From assembly GCA_030685235.1 (NCBI GenBank), contig MU839103.1:62001-126000 (forward strand): a stretch of DNA of 64,000 nt, in the 5' to 3' direction. Positions 1-11,999 of the stretch are shown here, piece after piece. The notes under the pieces were generated by a model. It was not told the DNA's origin and ran no database searches. It saw nothing but the letters and a program-made list of their open reading frames with translations. The first letter of the stretch is position 1, and each line of letters starts with the position of its first letter. The DNA is from Copromyces sp. CBS 386.78. Lineage: Eukaryota; Ascomycota; Sordariomycetes; Sordariales; Sordariaceae. The translations under genes were made by a program, and so were the position numbers.

Positions 1-338
1 GCATCCCATGTGAAACCAGCATTGTTCACGATAATGTGAATCTTGCCATTACCAAACTCTGCAGTCTTCTTCACCAGCTCCTTGATGTACTCGTCCTTGA
101 GAAGATCACCAGGGACTGAGATGGCCTTGCCTCCGCTGGCGTTGATCTTGTCCACGGTAGCTTGGGCTTTGGCGGCGTCAATGTCGGAGACAACGACCTT
201 GGCTCCTTCGTTGGCGAAGAGCCTGGCACACTCGGCTCCGATGCCCTGGGCGGCACCGGTGATGATGGCTACCTGGCCGGCGAGAAGGCCTTGGGGGTAG
301 TTGAGGTGGCTGGCGATTTGCTTTATCCTGTCGGCCAT
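1..338 (-). CDS. Short-chain dehydrogenase/reductase, cut by window edge
   Basis: N-terminal 112 residues of a classical SDR; the ATG is the complement of 336-338 and the gene runs off the left edge. Visible: the cofactor-binding glycine motif TGAAQGIG at the start of a Rossmann fold, an acidic residue after beta-2 (VVSDID) that suggests NAD rather than NADP, and the NNAG motif near the cut end. The catalytic Ser-Tyr-Lys lies outside the window, so the substrate cannot be read; the nearest general likeness is FabG/3-oxoacyl-ACP reductase-like fungal SDRs. No intron in the visible part. It is divergent from the next gene, with about 0.7 kb between starts. Confidence 0.85.
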   Translation of the reverse strand, partial: MADRIKQIASHLNYPQGLLAGQVAIITGAAQGIGAECARLFANEGAKVVVSDIDAAKAQATVDKINASGGKAISVPGDLLKDEYIKELVKKTAEFGNGKIHIIVNNAGFTWD

Positions 339-1050
339 GGTGATGGTTGGGTATGCTGCCTTTTCGGTGGAATTTGTGCTCGTGAAAGGAACTCTTGAAG
401 ATCTTCAAGCTCTGGAAAGAGGAGTCTGTACAGGATCACCAGTATTATGTACTCAACATCTTCAACAAGGGATATAACCCCAGCCGAGGTACATCTCCAG
501 TCGATCATCCCAATCGGCTCCTTGTTACCCCATACCCCGCATATTTGAACTGAGGTGTTGCAGATGTCATCCCATCGACGCTTTTAACCCCCTTCCCGTG
601 CTTGTTGCTCTCTTGAACGAAAAGTGAAGGGATGGAATATAAGACTGCCATTGTATGGTTTAATATGGTGAAGTCACAAAATACATGGAAGACCGTTTGG
701 TTTCACAAAGCAATTGTCAACATCTACCAACCTTTGAAGGATTTCAATGGATACCAAAACAAACATGACGAGATCACGGCAGTTGTTGCCGTGGAAATGT
801 TTCTCCAGGCCATCAGGGTGTCAAGGCACGACCTGGCACGCAACAGCACCCCTGCCACAGCGTGGAGAAGCCGCCGTGGGCAGCCCCGCAACCCACTACG
901 GGACCTGCCTTCCAGCGACTCCATCAGATGAATTGACAGTGTTACGATTCGCAATCCGGGGGTTCCATTGTTCACAAGTGGAACCGTGACCGAATTTAGC
1001 TCCCGACATCCAAAGTCAACAAAGACATCATCACAACACCGCCAACAGAG
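339..1050. other. Divergent intergenic region
   Basis: Lies between the start of the SDR (-) and the start of the CSN8-like gene (+), so it should hold both promoters. Open frames here are short and resemble nothing known. No clear TATA element or repeat seen. Confidence 0.5.
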
Positions 1051-2114
1051 ATGCAGAGAAACAAGGCCGGCAGAACGCCCTCAGGGCACCAGTTCTCACG
1101 CCTCAAGCCCGCCGAGATCGATCCTTTGGCCGAATATGGCCTCCCCTCTAAGGGAGAGAAGAGGTGATATTCCACCCCATCTCTAGCTCTAGCTCTAGCT
1201 CACCTAGGTAGCTCTCCGAAAAAAGCACTCCCGCTGACATCATCACCACCAAACCAAACAGACTCCTGAACCACAAAACCCAAGAAGCCTATTACTCCAA
1301 GATCGCCGAGCGCTACCTCGCCTTCTGCACCGACGCCGGCGACCGCGACTCTCTCCAAAAGCAATTCTCCCGCCTAGCCCTCGGCGACAGCACCAACACC
1401 AACATCTCAACACCGCTCCTCCCCGCCGGCTCAACATCAACAGCAACACCACCATCCACCTCCCACTCCCACGACTCTTCTTCAACACCACAACAACTCC
1501 CTCTCCCACCCTCGGACAACCTCTCCCAAATCCTCTCGGCCCTCCGCAAGCTCCGCGAAGCCCTCGTCGCCTCCTCACGTCTCGACGACTTCACCACCCA
1601 AGTGTACCTCTTCGCCGTGCGCCTCGGCATTTTATCCTCCTCCTTCGAGACCTACCTCCCCTCCCTCCTCTACCTGTTACGGGTGATCCACCGCTCTCCG
1701 TCACACCCCTTAACATCCATCGAATACCACGAGGTCGTCTCCTGTCTGGTGCTAGACACGGCCTGTCGGCGGGGGGATCTAGCGGAGGCGTATGCGCTTC
1801 GGAACAAATATAAACTGCAAGATGCAAAGATGGATGCTACGCTCAAGGCGTTGGTGATGGATGATTGGGTTAGTTGGAGACGGACGAAGAGGAGTGTGGA
1901 TGGGTATCGCGTCAGATTGATGGAGTTTGCGGAGCCCGGGATAAGGGGACATATACTCAAAGCGTTTGGGAGGGCGTACTTGAGCGTTGGGCCGGAGTAT
2001 TTGGAGGAGACGATGGGGATGAAATGGGAGGAGATGGTGGAGAGGCTTGGGGTGGGTTGGGAGTTGGATAAGGGGAAGGTGGTTATTAGGAAGATCGGGG
2101 GGAGGACGCAGTGA
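1051..2114 (+). CDS. CSN8/PSMD8/eIF3k-domain protein (hypothetical)
   Basis: Two exons, 1051-1163 and 1262-2114, joined in frame through a 98-nt intron (GTGATA...CAG); 321 aa. The start is the first ATG of the frame, MQRNKAGRTPSGHQFSRL. The N-terminal third has a helical segment (YYSKIAERYLAFC) and then a Ser/Thr/Pro-rich linker. The C-terminal 170 residues are helical with a winged-helix-like end and resemble the CSN8/PSD8/EIF3K fold (YHEVVSCLVLDTACRRGDL, then the ALRNKY segment), as in scaffold subunits of the COP9 signalosome, proteasome lid or eIF3. Which complex it belongs to cannot be settled by eye. The intron holds a small CTCTAG hexamer repeat at 1181-1200. Confidence 0.6.
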
Positions 2115-2630
2115 GTGTGAGGTACTGGATGGATGAGAAAGTGGACGGCCTGGGAGACGTTGTGAGTTGGCGTGCCTGCTTTGTTATGGTGCGATACAGT
2201 TTCTAGATACCCCCCCCCTTTTTTTTTTTTTGATATTTTGTCCAACGTTTTGTACAAGTCGAGTTACTGGATCGTTATCGTTGGTAGTACGACTGCACTG
2301 AGCTCCTGATGTATGCTTAGTGCCGGTTACCACTACTTTATTCATAACCGTTGCTATCTTCGATCTCACGAGGACAAGCAGCTAGCTCACTCAACCGACA
2401 GTACGTGTGGGAGGGGGTGGCTTCAAGTTTGCCAGCTCGTCGCTCGGTGAGTGAGGGGTAACACAAACATCATATAATGGTACGTAATCCAATTGCTTTG
2501 CTGTGGTATTATCATTCCATTATATCGTATCCTTTTCTCATACATTATCCAAGGTCCGTTCCGTCACCCCATCCATCATGGCCATTGCATATTACTGGGT
2601 ATCCAAACAACGTTTATCGCTTGTCCCTTT
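2115..2630. other. Convergent 3' intergenic region with C/T homopolymer
   Basis: Lies between two convergent genes. It contains a run of 9 C followed by 13 T at 2210-2231, a tract prone to length change and to sequencing error. Nothing else is recognised. Confidence 0.5.
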
Positions 2631-3395
2631 TTAAAGAAGGGCAACGGCAGCCATGAGACCACCAATGGCACCAAGACCGGCAGCAGCAGTCTGCCTGGGG
2701 CCGGGGTTGCTGCTCTGGGCACTGCTAGCCGCGCTGCTGGCAGCGCTCTTGATGCTGCTGGCGGCCGAAGACACGGCGGCGCTGTTGGAACCAGTGACGG
2801 TAGTGGCAGCGGCGGTACCGGTACCAGTGGTGACGACGGCGGTGGCGGAAGCGCTGGTAGAGCCGGTGTTGGCAGCGGCGGTCGCGCAGGTGGCCTTGGT
2901 AGGGAAGTTGGTGGCTCCGTTGTTCTTGCAGAACTGTGTGCGTGATAGTTGCGAGTTAGAGACTGATTCGATTCGACTAGGGGAGGAATGAATTAACGAG
3001 CGGGCAGGTAAACTTACAGTGACAGCGAAACCGGCAGCAGCATCAAGCTGGTCGGGCTGGCACTTCTCCAGGAGACAGCACTGGATGTCCTTGATGAAGG
3101 TCTCGTCGGTGCAGATGCACTTGGGGTCGCGGTTGCAGTTGCCGATGCCGTTGGCGAGATAAGGTGTGGCACATTCGGTCTGTTTAGTAAGCATGGGTTG
3201 TTAGTTTTTGTTGTTACTTGATCCCAACTCTCTCTTCAACGCGGCTTTGTACGATCAAAGAGTACGTATGGAAGGCGAAGAAGATGGATGGATGGATGGG
3301 TGGAAACTTACAGCGCAACTTGGGAGGTTACCAAGGTCCTGGGCAGCAGCGAAGCTGGCGAAAGCGAGGGAGAAGAGGGCAGCGGTGACCTTCAT
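2631..3395 (-). CDS. CFEM-domain, GPI-type cell-wall/surface protein
   Basis: Three exons on the minus strand (3312-3395, 3018-3179, 2631-2933), introns 3180-3311 and 2934-3017; 182 aa. Residues 1-18 are a signal peptide (MKVTAALFSLAFASFAAA). A CFEM domain follows: LPSCA...TEC...GNC...DPKCIC...QCCLLEKC...FCKN, that is, the eight conserved cysteines plus one extra in the CC pair, with Asp before the CxC as in haem-binding CFEMs. After it comes a long Ser/Ala/Thr-rich stalk and a hydrophobic C-terminus (GAIGGLMAAVALL) preceded by small residues, typical of a GPI-anchor signal. Family role: cell-wall proteins, some taking up haem iron or acting at the host interface; the specific role here is not known. 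Confidence 0.9.
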
Positions 3396-5040
3396 TTTTG
3401 GGGTTGTTTGTGATATGATGCTGATGATTTTGGTTGGGAGGTTAGATTGGACGTTAGGTATTGTTCAAGAGATGGATGAAGGAGACAAGAAAAAGAATTA
3501 ACCGGGTGGTAGTACAACATGAACGGGAATGTGGGATTCATCGAAGTCATATAAAGATCCGGTGTCAATGTCATTCCAAGCTTCCCCCAATTGGCGATGC
3601 CAATGAACGGAGGAACACCAATCAACGCCCCTAGAGTGATAACGGCGGCCGCAGGCCCCTGACAGCTTTACTCGTGCCAAGATGGAGGTACCTGAGCGTA
3701 GTGTCTGGTGGTGAGAACAGAAAGCAAACGAAAACGAGCCATGGAATGACAGTGACCAATAGAGCTGCTGATCGGCCCGGAGTTACTCGCTCAAACGTCT
3801 CACCATGCATTCCATAGCACAAAGGTAGTGTAGGGATCTTTGACAGGAGACCGACCAACTGGAACTCTGGAAGGTCACCGATCCGGTCTTCGGTACCTGC
3901 CTACCTGAGCTTGCCTGCGTTTACCCTAGCTGCAATCGGCTTGAAGCCAAAAGCAATGTTCTTGCGCATAAAACTTGGGAATTGAAGGTTTGTTCCCTCC
4001 CGTTTCTCTTCAAACTGCAAAAATCACAACCATCCGCAACTATTGTTCAGCCACAGCGCCATTACTATCTGACCTACAATCCGTGGAAAAGCTTATAAGC
4101 AAACATTCATCAACCACATGCGGGGTTTCCACTGTGTCGGGTTATGCCCTGTTCACGATCCGGGGAAAGATGGACACCGACTCCGCTACAGCGCTAACGA
4201 ACCGAACGGTGGAGAGAGTCCTCCACTGCGGAATCGGGCCTGATCACAACTGAGTGCCAGCTTTCAGGGGCTGGACTGGCCTGTTCCCCCAGATTCTTTT
4301 TAGCGGCCTGCTGATCATCCAGGGCTGAATCGATATGTTGAGCAAACCACAAGTCGGTCAAGATGGTGGTGGTGATAGTTGTCTCACAAGAAAGAAGACC
4401 ACGATGGTTTTGAAAAAAGAACACCGCTGCCTAACTCCGAAAAAAAAAGGAGCGGTATCTCAAAGAAGTAAGACCAACGAAGCCATGGCGTTGGGAACGA
4501 GCTATCATCGGAGCCGGCACTCTCTCTCGTGAGATTTGGGTGGCTGACATTGGGCGGCACTTTTCCCGCCAAGACATCAAAGACACTCGGTGATATTGGC
4601 CGGTAAGCTCCGAGCAGGCGTGTGCGAATAGCCCTGGGGAAAAGGGAACATGGGGTTTCAGCAGCTAGCTTAGTAGAGAGACCAGTCAGAGAACAGTTCC
4701 CGTCTCCTCGGAATTTCCACTGAATGCCTCTCTGCGCCCAACTCGCTGGTTGTTATTGACCAACCAGTTGTTATCACCAAACCAATCTACACTTACTTAC
4801 ATGCAGGTAGGAGACAAGGCCCTGTCGACATCATTTGTCGCATTTCCTCATCTGGTTGTGTGGTTTTCTTGCGGTCATCATAGCTTTGGTTTGACTACCT
4901 TGACGGCACGAGCCGCGCACCAAACTATCAGTCGGTCTTGATCGTGATGCCACTCGCACTTTGAAAGCTTCTCGAGCTCTGTATCCAACTCAATCCACAC
5001 CCTGAATCTTACCCAGGCGTGCCAAAGACCGAGGCGCAAG
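3396..5040. other. Divergent intergenic region, no gene seen
   Basis: 1.6 kb between the CFEM gene (-) and the MFS transporter (+). Open frames are below 100 codons, overlap on both strands and resemble nothing known. It should contain both promoters. Confidence 0.45.
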
Positions 5041-7023
5041 ATGGGGTTGGGAATTCTCGAGGACCGGGTCCTTGAACATGTCCCTGGTGTGTGAAGTTCT
5101 GAATAGTCCCCGCGCCTTCAACAATGTGTCAAACAGTTGAGCTATAGCTAACCACCTATACACCAGGCACAACACAATACTTCGATGACCCGGAGAGACC
5201 ACAATATGCCACCGACGCCACACATGAACACCTCAAGTGCGATCGAAGCGGCCCAGTGCCCATCGTCCTCGTCCCCCAACCAACAGATGACCCAAACGAT
5301 CCTTTGAACTGGCCGCTGTGGCGCCGCGACCTCATCACCCTCGTCCTCTCCATCACTTCAGTCTTCGCCACCGCTCTAGGTCCCATCCTCGCCGCCGACA
5401 CCGTTCTCCTCGTCAGCACCCTCGAAAACGTCACCTTCGTCAAAGCCTCCCTCTTGACTGGTTACTTCCTCCTCGGATGCGGCGCGAGTGCCTTCCTGTT
5501 TGTCCCGTCCAGTCGCATATGGGGCAAAAGACACTTATTCATCCTGGGCACAATCCTCCTGATCGTCACCAGCGTGTGGACGGCCGCCTCAGGCAGTAAA
5601 AGCTACACGAACTTCCTATGGTCGAGGATCTTCCAGGGCGTAGCGGCCGCCCCCTTCGAGTCCCTCGTCAACGCGGCCGTAGGCGACCTGTACTTTGTCC
5701 ATGAGCGCGGCAAGCGCATGGCTTTTACCAATTTGGCTGTCTTCGGAGGTGCCTTCTTCACCCCCATTCTTGTCGGCAAGATCAGCAACGACATGGGCTG
5801 GCCGTGGACGTTTTGGTTCGTCGCCATCTTCTCTGGCGTGTGTCTCCCGGCTATTTTTCTCTTCTGTCCGGAAACCGCTTACCATCGCGACCCGACACCA
5901 CGATTCTCGGCCGCAACGAAGAGCGACAACCATGGTCTTGACCAGGAGCAGGAGCCCAAGGAACCCAAGGAACATGCAGCTCCCTCCACCGACAGCACCA
6001 TTGCCCCCGACCCCGTCGGCACCACCAAAAACCAAGTAAACCACACCTCAACCTCAACCTCAACCGAAGCGGCCCACGTCGACAACACCGTCCCGCCAAA
6101 AGCCACCTTCCTCCAATCCCTCTCCCTCTTCAACGGCCGCAAATCCACCGACTCCTTCTGGAAACTCACCCTCCGCCCCCTCCCCCTCTTGCTCCACCCC
6201 GCCTTCCTCTGGGCCTGCCTAATCCAAGGCCTCTTGATCGGGTGGACCGTCTTCATCGGCGTTTTAATGGCCTTCTTCTTCATCTCCGTCCCTCTGTGGT
6301 GGGACGAAGTCCAAACAGGGTACGCCTACACGGGCGCCTTTGTCGGCGCGCTCATCGGGTTTGCCGTTGCGGGTGGTTTATCGGATTGGTCAGCGCGCAA
6401 GATGACCAAGTGGAACAAGGGGGTCTATGAACCCGAATTTAGGCTGGTGTTGGTTATACCCCAGATGGTGCTGGGGTGTGCGGGATTGTACGGGTTTGGG
6501 ATTACCCTTGATGGCATGCTTTTTGGGGAGTATCATTATGCGGTGCCGTTGACGTTCTTTGGGCTGGAGGTCGCCGGGATGGTGATTGGGGCGGTGGCGG
6601 GAAGTCTTTATATTGTTGATGCTTATCGTGAGTTTTTATTTTCTTTCTTTTTCCGTGTCCGGATGGTAGTTCGACGGTGAAAGAAAGATTGCTGACTGAC
6701 CTTGAAAACAAAACAGGTGATCTTGTGATCGAGGGTTTCACGGCCATGATCGTCTTCAAGAACTTCTTCAGCTTCGCGTTGACGTTCAAGGCTTGGCCTT
6801 GGCTTATTCAGAGCAGTGTTAAGGCGGAGACGATTTTTAATGCCTTGGGAAGCGTGCAGCTGGTTGTTTGCTTGCTTACTGTTCCGTTGTGTAAGTTGAT
6901 CGATCAAAGTTCGAAACATGGGTGGTCGATTTACTGACTCTCTTGTGTTCAGATATCTACGGAAAGCGCTTGCGAAGCTTCTCCTATCGCCACGACATCC
7001 TGGAGCTTTGCGGTTTGCGATAG
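5041..7023 (+). CDS. MFS transporter, DHA1-like
   Basis: Four exons: 5041-5086, 5167-6627, 6717-6890, 6953-7023; 583 aa. The first exon encodes only MGLGILEDRVLEHVP and would be missed by an ATG scan of the main frame; the splice recreates Gly before TTQYF. The typical DHA1 entry motif DPNDPLNWP precedes TM1. Other MFS marks are RIFQG before TM5, the DLYFVHERGKR loop, and CPETAY at the end of the N-half. A hydrophilic loop of about 100 residues rich in Glu, Pro and Thr separates TM6 from TM7; 12 TM segments are expected. The product is a plasma- or vacuolar-membrane proton-driven exporter of drugs or metabolites by family; the substrate cannot be read. Confidence 0.9.
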
Positions 7024-7364
7024 TCGGCTGGCGACACCATTCTTAGTACGCGATTTAATCTCTAATATGATACCCTCGTTTTTGTGTTGTAGAAGCTGTG
7101 GGACAGGAGATGTGATGATGTTGTTCACGATGGATGCTGTGGAAATGGAACGCTGGAATCAAACGCACAATCACCATGTCTCCTACGTCCATCACCGTCA
7201 TGTGAATCGTCATCGTGAATATATACCAAACAGATATCTGTTTCAACACTCCTGCAAAATTACCCCTTTTCGCTATCATATTCATAACAACACATCATCA
7301 TGTCATCATATCAACATCACCATCAACGACCATTCCCTCATCCCCCTTTTCTTAGCTTAACTGC

Positions 7365-8884
7365 TTAAGCCTTCTGAACACTCGAAGTATCCGAAAAGCT
7401 AGTCTTCTCAGCCGACACGTGGAAAACCTCACTGGTACCCTGCTGCTGCTTTCTCCTCTTCGTCAACCTCAACCCACCAACGCCCAAGATCAGAGCCTGG
7501 AGACCAAGCACAACACCCAGGGTAACCATAGCGCCAATAACACCAGCAACGGCATTGCTCATGCCACCCTTCTTGGCCTCACTGACACTGGCAGTCTCCT
7601 CCGCAGCAGGGTAATAAGCAGCGCAACTGCCCGTCTTCTCCCCACAAGCCTCGCACCACTCCTTGCTGCCACCCTCAAGAGCAATCTTGTTCATCTCGGC
7701 AACGAACGTGGTCCATGGCAACTCGGTCTTGTCCTGCCCAAAAAGGGGGTACGCCTTGGCGGGGTTGCTATCGGAAGCAGTGCCGTTGGCGAACAAGAAG
7801 CGGACAAAGACTTCGTCCTGGTCAGGGGAAGAGGAAGCAGACTTGGTGAACAGCTCAAAGGTCATGGAGCTGGCGTAGTCGACGATGGAAGTGAAGTCAT
7901 TGGACACAGCGGGCAGCTGGGAGAGGCCGAAGAAAGAGGCGAAGGTGCCGTAGGGGCCGAATTGGATGTTGAGCTTTTGCTTGGAAGCAGCAGAGACGGA
8001 GGAGTTGAGGGTGGAGACGATGTGCGAGGCCAGAACGGAGCCGGCGACAGCGCGGATGGGCGAGGAGGCGTTGTAGGCGAGGCTAAACTCGTGGATGTTG
8101 GCGAGGTCGGAGAGAGTTTGGAGGGTCGAAGGGGTGAGGAGGTTGGAGGAGGGGATGGAGCTGTTGTGGATGGTGGCGACGTGGATGTAGTCGTAGACTG
8201 AGGCAAGGTGTTAGTTTGAAACTTGGAGGAGGTTGAGGGAAAAGAGGCGGCCATGTACGTACGGCTATAAGCGTTCTTGAAGGTGGCCATCTCGCTAGAA
8301 AAGGTCGACTCATAAACGGGCAGCAAGTTCTGGTAGAACTCCTTGGTGCTCTCCAGAAGCTCGAGGTACTCCTTGCTCTGGAAGTACGCCTGGCTGCTGT
8401 TCACGGCAGCCGGACATCCGCTGTTTCCCTGCAACCAGGCATTGGACTCGGCCTGGGCGCTGCTCGCCACCGCCGCGGTGTTGACGGGAATGTACTGGTA
8501 TCCGCTCAGAGGAGCCTCGATGGTGGTGCCATTGGCGAGCTTCTGGGAGTTGGCCGAGCCAGCGGGAGGGTACAATCCCTGGAGGAAGATGCCGGCGCTA
8601 CCCTGGAGAACATTGTCGACGGGGGCAGTGATGAAGAGCTCACTGAGGTCGGCGAGGTCGGAAGAGATGCCGTCGATGCGGGTGGAGGACTTCTCGTCGA
8701 TGTAGCGGGAGCGGTACCAGGAACCGGAGCGGTAGACTTGCTCGGCACCGAGAGCAGTGAGCTTCGCTGGCGAGTAGGCCTTGGTGGTGCGGTCACCGTG
8801 ACGGCTGAAGATGTAGGCTCCGAGGATAGTCTCGGCAGCCGTAGCCGCGGGGATGGAGGCAAGGAGAAGAGCTTTGGTGTGCAT
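7365..8884 (-). CDS. Membrane-anchored histidine-acid-phosphatase-like protein
   Basis: Two exons (8263-8884 and 7365-8197) with a 65-nt GTACGT...CAG intron; 484 aa. A signal peptide (MHTKALLLASIPAATAA) is followed at once by the phosphohistidine loop SRHGDRTTK. The body is colinear with histidine acid phosphatases (GSGWYRSRY-type region, paired Cys, N-glycosylation sequons). The usual HD motif that supplies the proton donor is replaced by FGPYGTF, so classical catalysis is doubtful. One TM helix lies near the C-terminus (GGMSNAVAGVIGAMVTLGVV and on), followed by a basic KRRK stop-transfer and a short cytosolic tail. This predicts an ectodomain facing the wall or vacuole lumen. It could be a phosphatase-derived binding protein. 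Confidence 0.85.
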
Positions 8885-10001
8885 GGTAATTGACGGGTGG
8901 TATTATGCCGAATTCCCGATATATGATGGCCGAAGACTTCCAGTGATGGGCTTCTTTTTTTGGAAAGAGGCTTGAGCACGAAGAGAAGAACGGTGCTTCG
9001 AGGCCAAGGGGAGAAGAGTTTCATTTAAACCAACCTTGGAACCTAAACACAAACCCATGCATGATAAGAAACAGCAACCATCACGCTGTTGCCCCTCATG
9101 TTCAACCACCTAGTGATCGACATGGTCGAAAAGAAAACAGCATGGCAAGCATGGCCAACCCCACTTGGGAAGCTTGTTTTCGGGCATCGAACACTGGACA
9201 GCAGGCGCCACTGAGGAGTCGGGAAATGCAGGTGTTGACCGGGGGTGGCCAACGAAACATAGATAGAGCACTTCCTCCGGGGATGCTGCGATCCTCCATA
9301 GAAGCTATCCGGGCGATCATACGACCTTGGAAGCTGGCTAGCTCGGGATTTCTGTGTAGTGTTGTAAGAATGATGAATCATCACTTTGAGGGAAATAGAA
9401 AACAAGCAGCTATCAAACACCAAGTTACCGTGGAGAAACGATTCATCTGTACCTTAAACAAAGGCAGGGTTGAAAGTAAACAAAAGACACTCGACAACAT
9501 CCACATCATCTTTGAACCACAAATATAAAGCCCATCAGATCAGATAAGCCCGATGAATTTGTCATGGGCCCCGACTAACGGGTAGTGTATTCTTCAGTGG
9601 TGGGGTATCTGATCGGCCTCGGCCTCGAGAGATTTTGGGTACGACTAGCCAGGGAATCGCCGCCCCCCGACTGCCGGCGGCGGAGATAAGACTATCAAGT
9701 CCCCGGTGTGGATCACGATCCTGGCTCGGCCCGGAGACACCTGGGACTCGCACTTCACCCTCCCGACCGATATCCGTCTCTCTAGATACTCGAGATTTGT
9801 CTGGAAACCCTGTTTAAAGTTCTTTGTTTGGTTAACCTGACTTGGCACCAAATTCGCGATCAGTAGCTAAGAAATATGCAATGATTTAGCACGCCTGCTC
9901 CGACCCAAACGCCCCGCAATCATGCCGCCATGGCCTGGCCAGATGGTATAACAACGCTCCGGTGTGACAAACTGATAACTATTCGTTTTGAATCCCATGA
10001 T
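8885..10001. other. Intergenic region, no gene seen
   Basis: Lies upstream of the phosphatase-like gene (-) and downstream of the dienoyl-CoA reductase (-). The frames present (up to about 155 codons) overlap each other and have no recognisable composition or domain. Confidence 0.4.
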
Positions 10002-11079
10002 TTAGAGCTTGGACTTGGGCTTTCTTCCGTCCTTCAGGTTCTTGCTGATCTGACCAGCAAGCAGGAAGTCGGGGTACTCCATGCCTTCGTCAATGCCAAT
10101 GTTGTTTCCTCCCTGTCGCCTCCAGCCAGCGCCATCAACGATGAGAGTGGTACCGTTGACGTAGTTGCCGGCATCACTGAATAGGTAGACAGTAGCGTCA
10201 GCAATATCACGGCGGCTTCCCCATCTGCCGCTAGGAACAGCCTTGGTCATCTTCTGCTTGTCGACAGCGCTGCTGGCAAGACGCTCCATACCCTCAGTGC
10301 CCTCGATAGCACCGGGAGCAATCACGTTGGCAGTAATACCGTAAGGGCCGTACTCGAGAGAGACGCTGGCCATGAGGGAATCCACGGCGGCCTTGGCAGC
10401 GGCCACATGGGCCTGCAGGGGCATGCCTGTGTAGTGGAAGGTAGCGGAAACCGAGATGATACGGCCGCCGGTAAGGCCATTCGGGTTGGGGTTCGGGTTC
10501 CTGGCAGCGGACTCGATGAGGTAGGGGATAGTGGCCTTGACGGTGTTGAAGGTGCCAATTGTGTCAATGTCGATGACAGTCTTGAAGGCGTTGGGGCTCA
10601 AGCCGGCGATAGGAGCAATGAAGTTTCCAGCCGCACCAGCGATGACAAAGTCGATGGCTCCCAGCTCCTTGACGCAGCGCTCAGCGGCCGCCTTGAGGTC
10701 GTCGAACTATAGATTTGGTCAGCAAGACTTCCTCAACCACCATGATTCATCCAAGTAACAACACTCACATTCCTGACATCGACATTGCCAATGCCAATGA
10801 CACGAGCTCCAGAGCGGACCTTGGCGATGTCTTTGGCAGCCTTCTCAGTCTTCTCCGGGTTGCGACCAATAATGCATGCGTCGGCTCCCAGATGGACCAG
10901 AGCGCGAGTTTGCGCACTGCAGATGGTGCCAGCACCACCGGTGATGAAGAGCACCCGGTTGGCTGTGATGATGATTGATTGTTAGCTACACTGTCTTTTC
11001 TGCATGAATTTATCGGGGACTTACCAAAGATGCCGGGTGCCCATACGTTGCTGAGATACTCTGACCTGGGGACACTCAT
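10002..11079 (-). CDS. Peroxisomal 2,4-dienoyl-CoA reductase (SPS19-like SDR)
   Basis: Three exons (11025-11079, 10769-10962, 10002-10706), introns with GTAAGT and GTGAGT donors; 317 aa. The Rossmann motif is TGGAGTICSAQ, followed by an Arg at the end of beta-2 (IGRNPEK) that favours NADPH. FVIAGAAGNF replaces NNAG, as in the DECR branch. A Ser and a HVAAAKAAVD segment (no Tyr before the Lys) match the dienoyl-CoA reductase active site rather than classical SDR YxxxK. WGSRRDIADATVYL and VNGTTLIVDGAGW are typical C-terminal elements. The protein ends KPKSKL, a canonical PTS1 peroxisomal signal. Role: auxiliary enzyme of beta-oxidation of unsaturated fatty acids with double bonds at even positions. 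The RIP-mutated transposon starts about 450 bp upstream of its ATG. Confidence 0.92.
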
Positions 11080-11524
11080 ATTGGCTGATGTTGATGGATG
11101 AAAGATGTAATTACTAATAAATATTTGTTGGTATTGATGTTGTTGATGAAAACAAGCAAGCAAGCAACCGAGATGGATAGGGTATATACCTAAGACAACC
11201 AAATATCAAGATCAGATGCCAAGAGAACCTTCAACACCACGTAAACCGTTTCATTCGTTCCTTTGACGAGTCCGAACTAGTGGCATAGGGTCGGGGCGGG
11301 TGTTTGAGAAGGGATCTCTATCCTCGCCCCGTCCGGACTCGATGGGCGTCAACTCGGCAGTGTCACTTGTCAGCTGAAGCTTCAGTACTCTTCAGGGCAG
11401 CTTCAGTTGCGGTTCAGTTGCCGCTGGTACCTGCCTCCACAGTGCACGGTTTACCTCGGCTAAGACCCACCTACTCCAGACTGGCCCAGCCTTGCGGTCC
11501 CCCACATCCCACAGCACTGTCTGT

Positions 11525-11527
11525 TTA
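11525..11527. repeat. Target-site duplication (TTA), left
   Basis: TTA directly before the left terminal GGG; matches TTA at 15357-15359. Three-bp TTA/TWA duplications are typical of PIF/Harbinger. Confidence 0.75.
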
Positions 11528-11550
11528 GGGCGTGTTCGTTTCACCAGTAA
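11528..11550 (+). repeat. Terminal inverted repeat, left
   Basis: Starts GGGCGTGTTCG; pairs with the complement of 15334-15356. It shares the GGGYGYGTTCG start with the MITE at 48475-48846. Confidence 0.8.
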
Positions 11551-11999
11551 ATGCCTCCAATAAACTTTTCTAGCCAGATTTACTAAGTCGTGTTCGAAGC
11601 TGCTAATAAATAATTTGCTAATAAATCGCTACAAAATCTATGCTAGTAAATCCCTTAATCTACAACCCCCATCTAGCTAATTAGATCAACGCAAATCGCT
11701 AGAAATACTAAAATTTATTTCCCCTCCTCAAAAGTCGTAGAAAAGGCTATTAATAAATATTACAACCTACTTTTCAATACTACGTAATAACCTTCAATAC
11801 AACCGTACTCTATTACTAGAATATTATACTCTATTATTAGAACTATGGTAATACCCTTATGTACGCTAGAAGTTCGCTGCCGTCGTCGATTAGTAAAATG
11901 TAAAGTCCTAATTATAATTATAGTACTTCTAATAAGCCTTTTTATTCTATAGAAACCGCCAATCCCTATAAATCTATACGGTTAGTAAGGGTTTTATAC

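Noticed and set aside
5256..5258. GTG at 5256 as the MFS start
   Set aside because: Not an ATG; a well-formed first exon at 5041-5086 restores the conserved N-terminus.
7419..8201. 260-codon plus-strand frame opposite the phosphatase-like gene
   Set aside because: Antisense shadow; Gly/Val-rich translation, whereas the minus strand carries signal peptide, RHG motif and TM segment.
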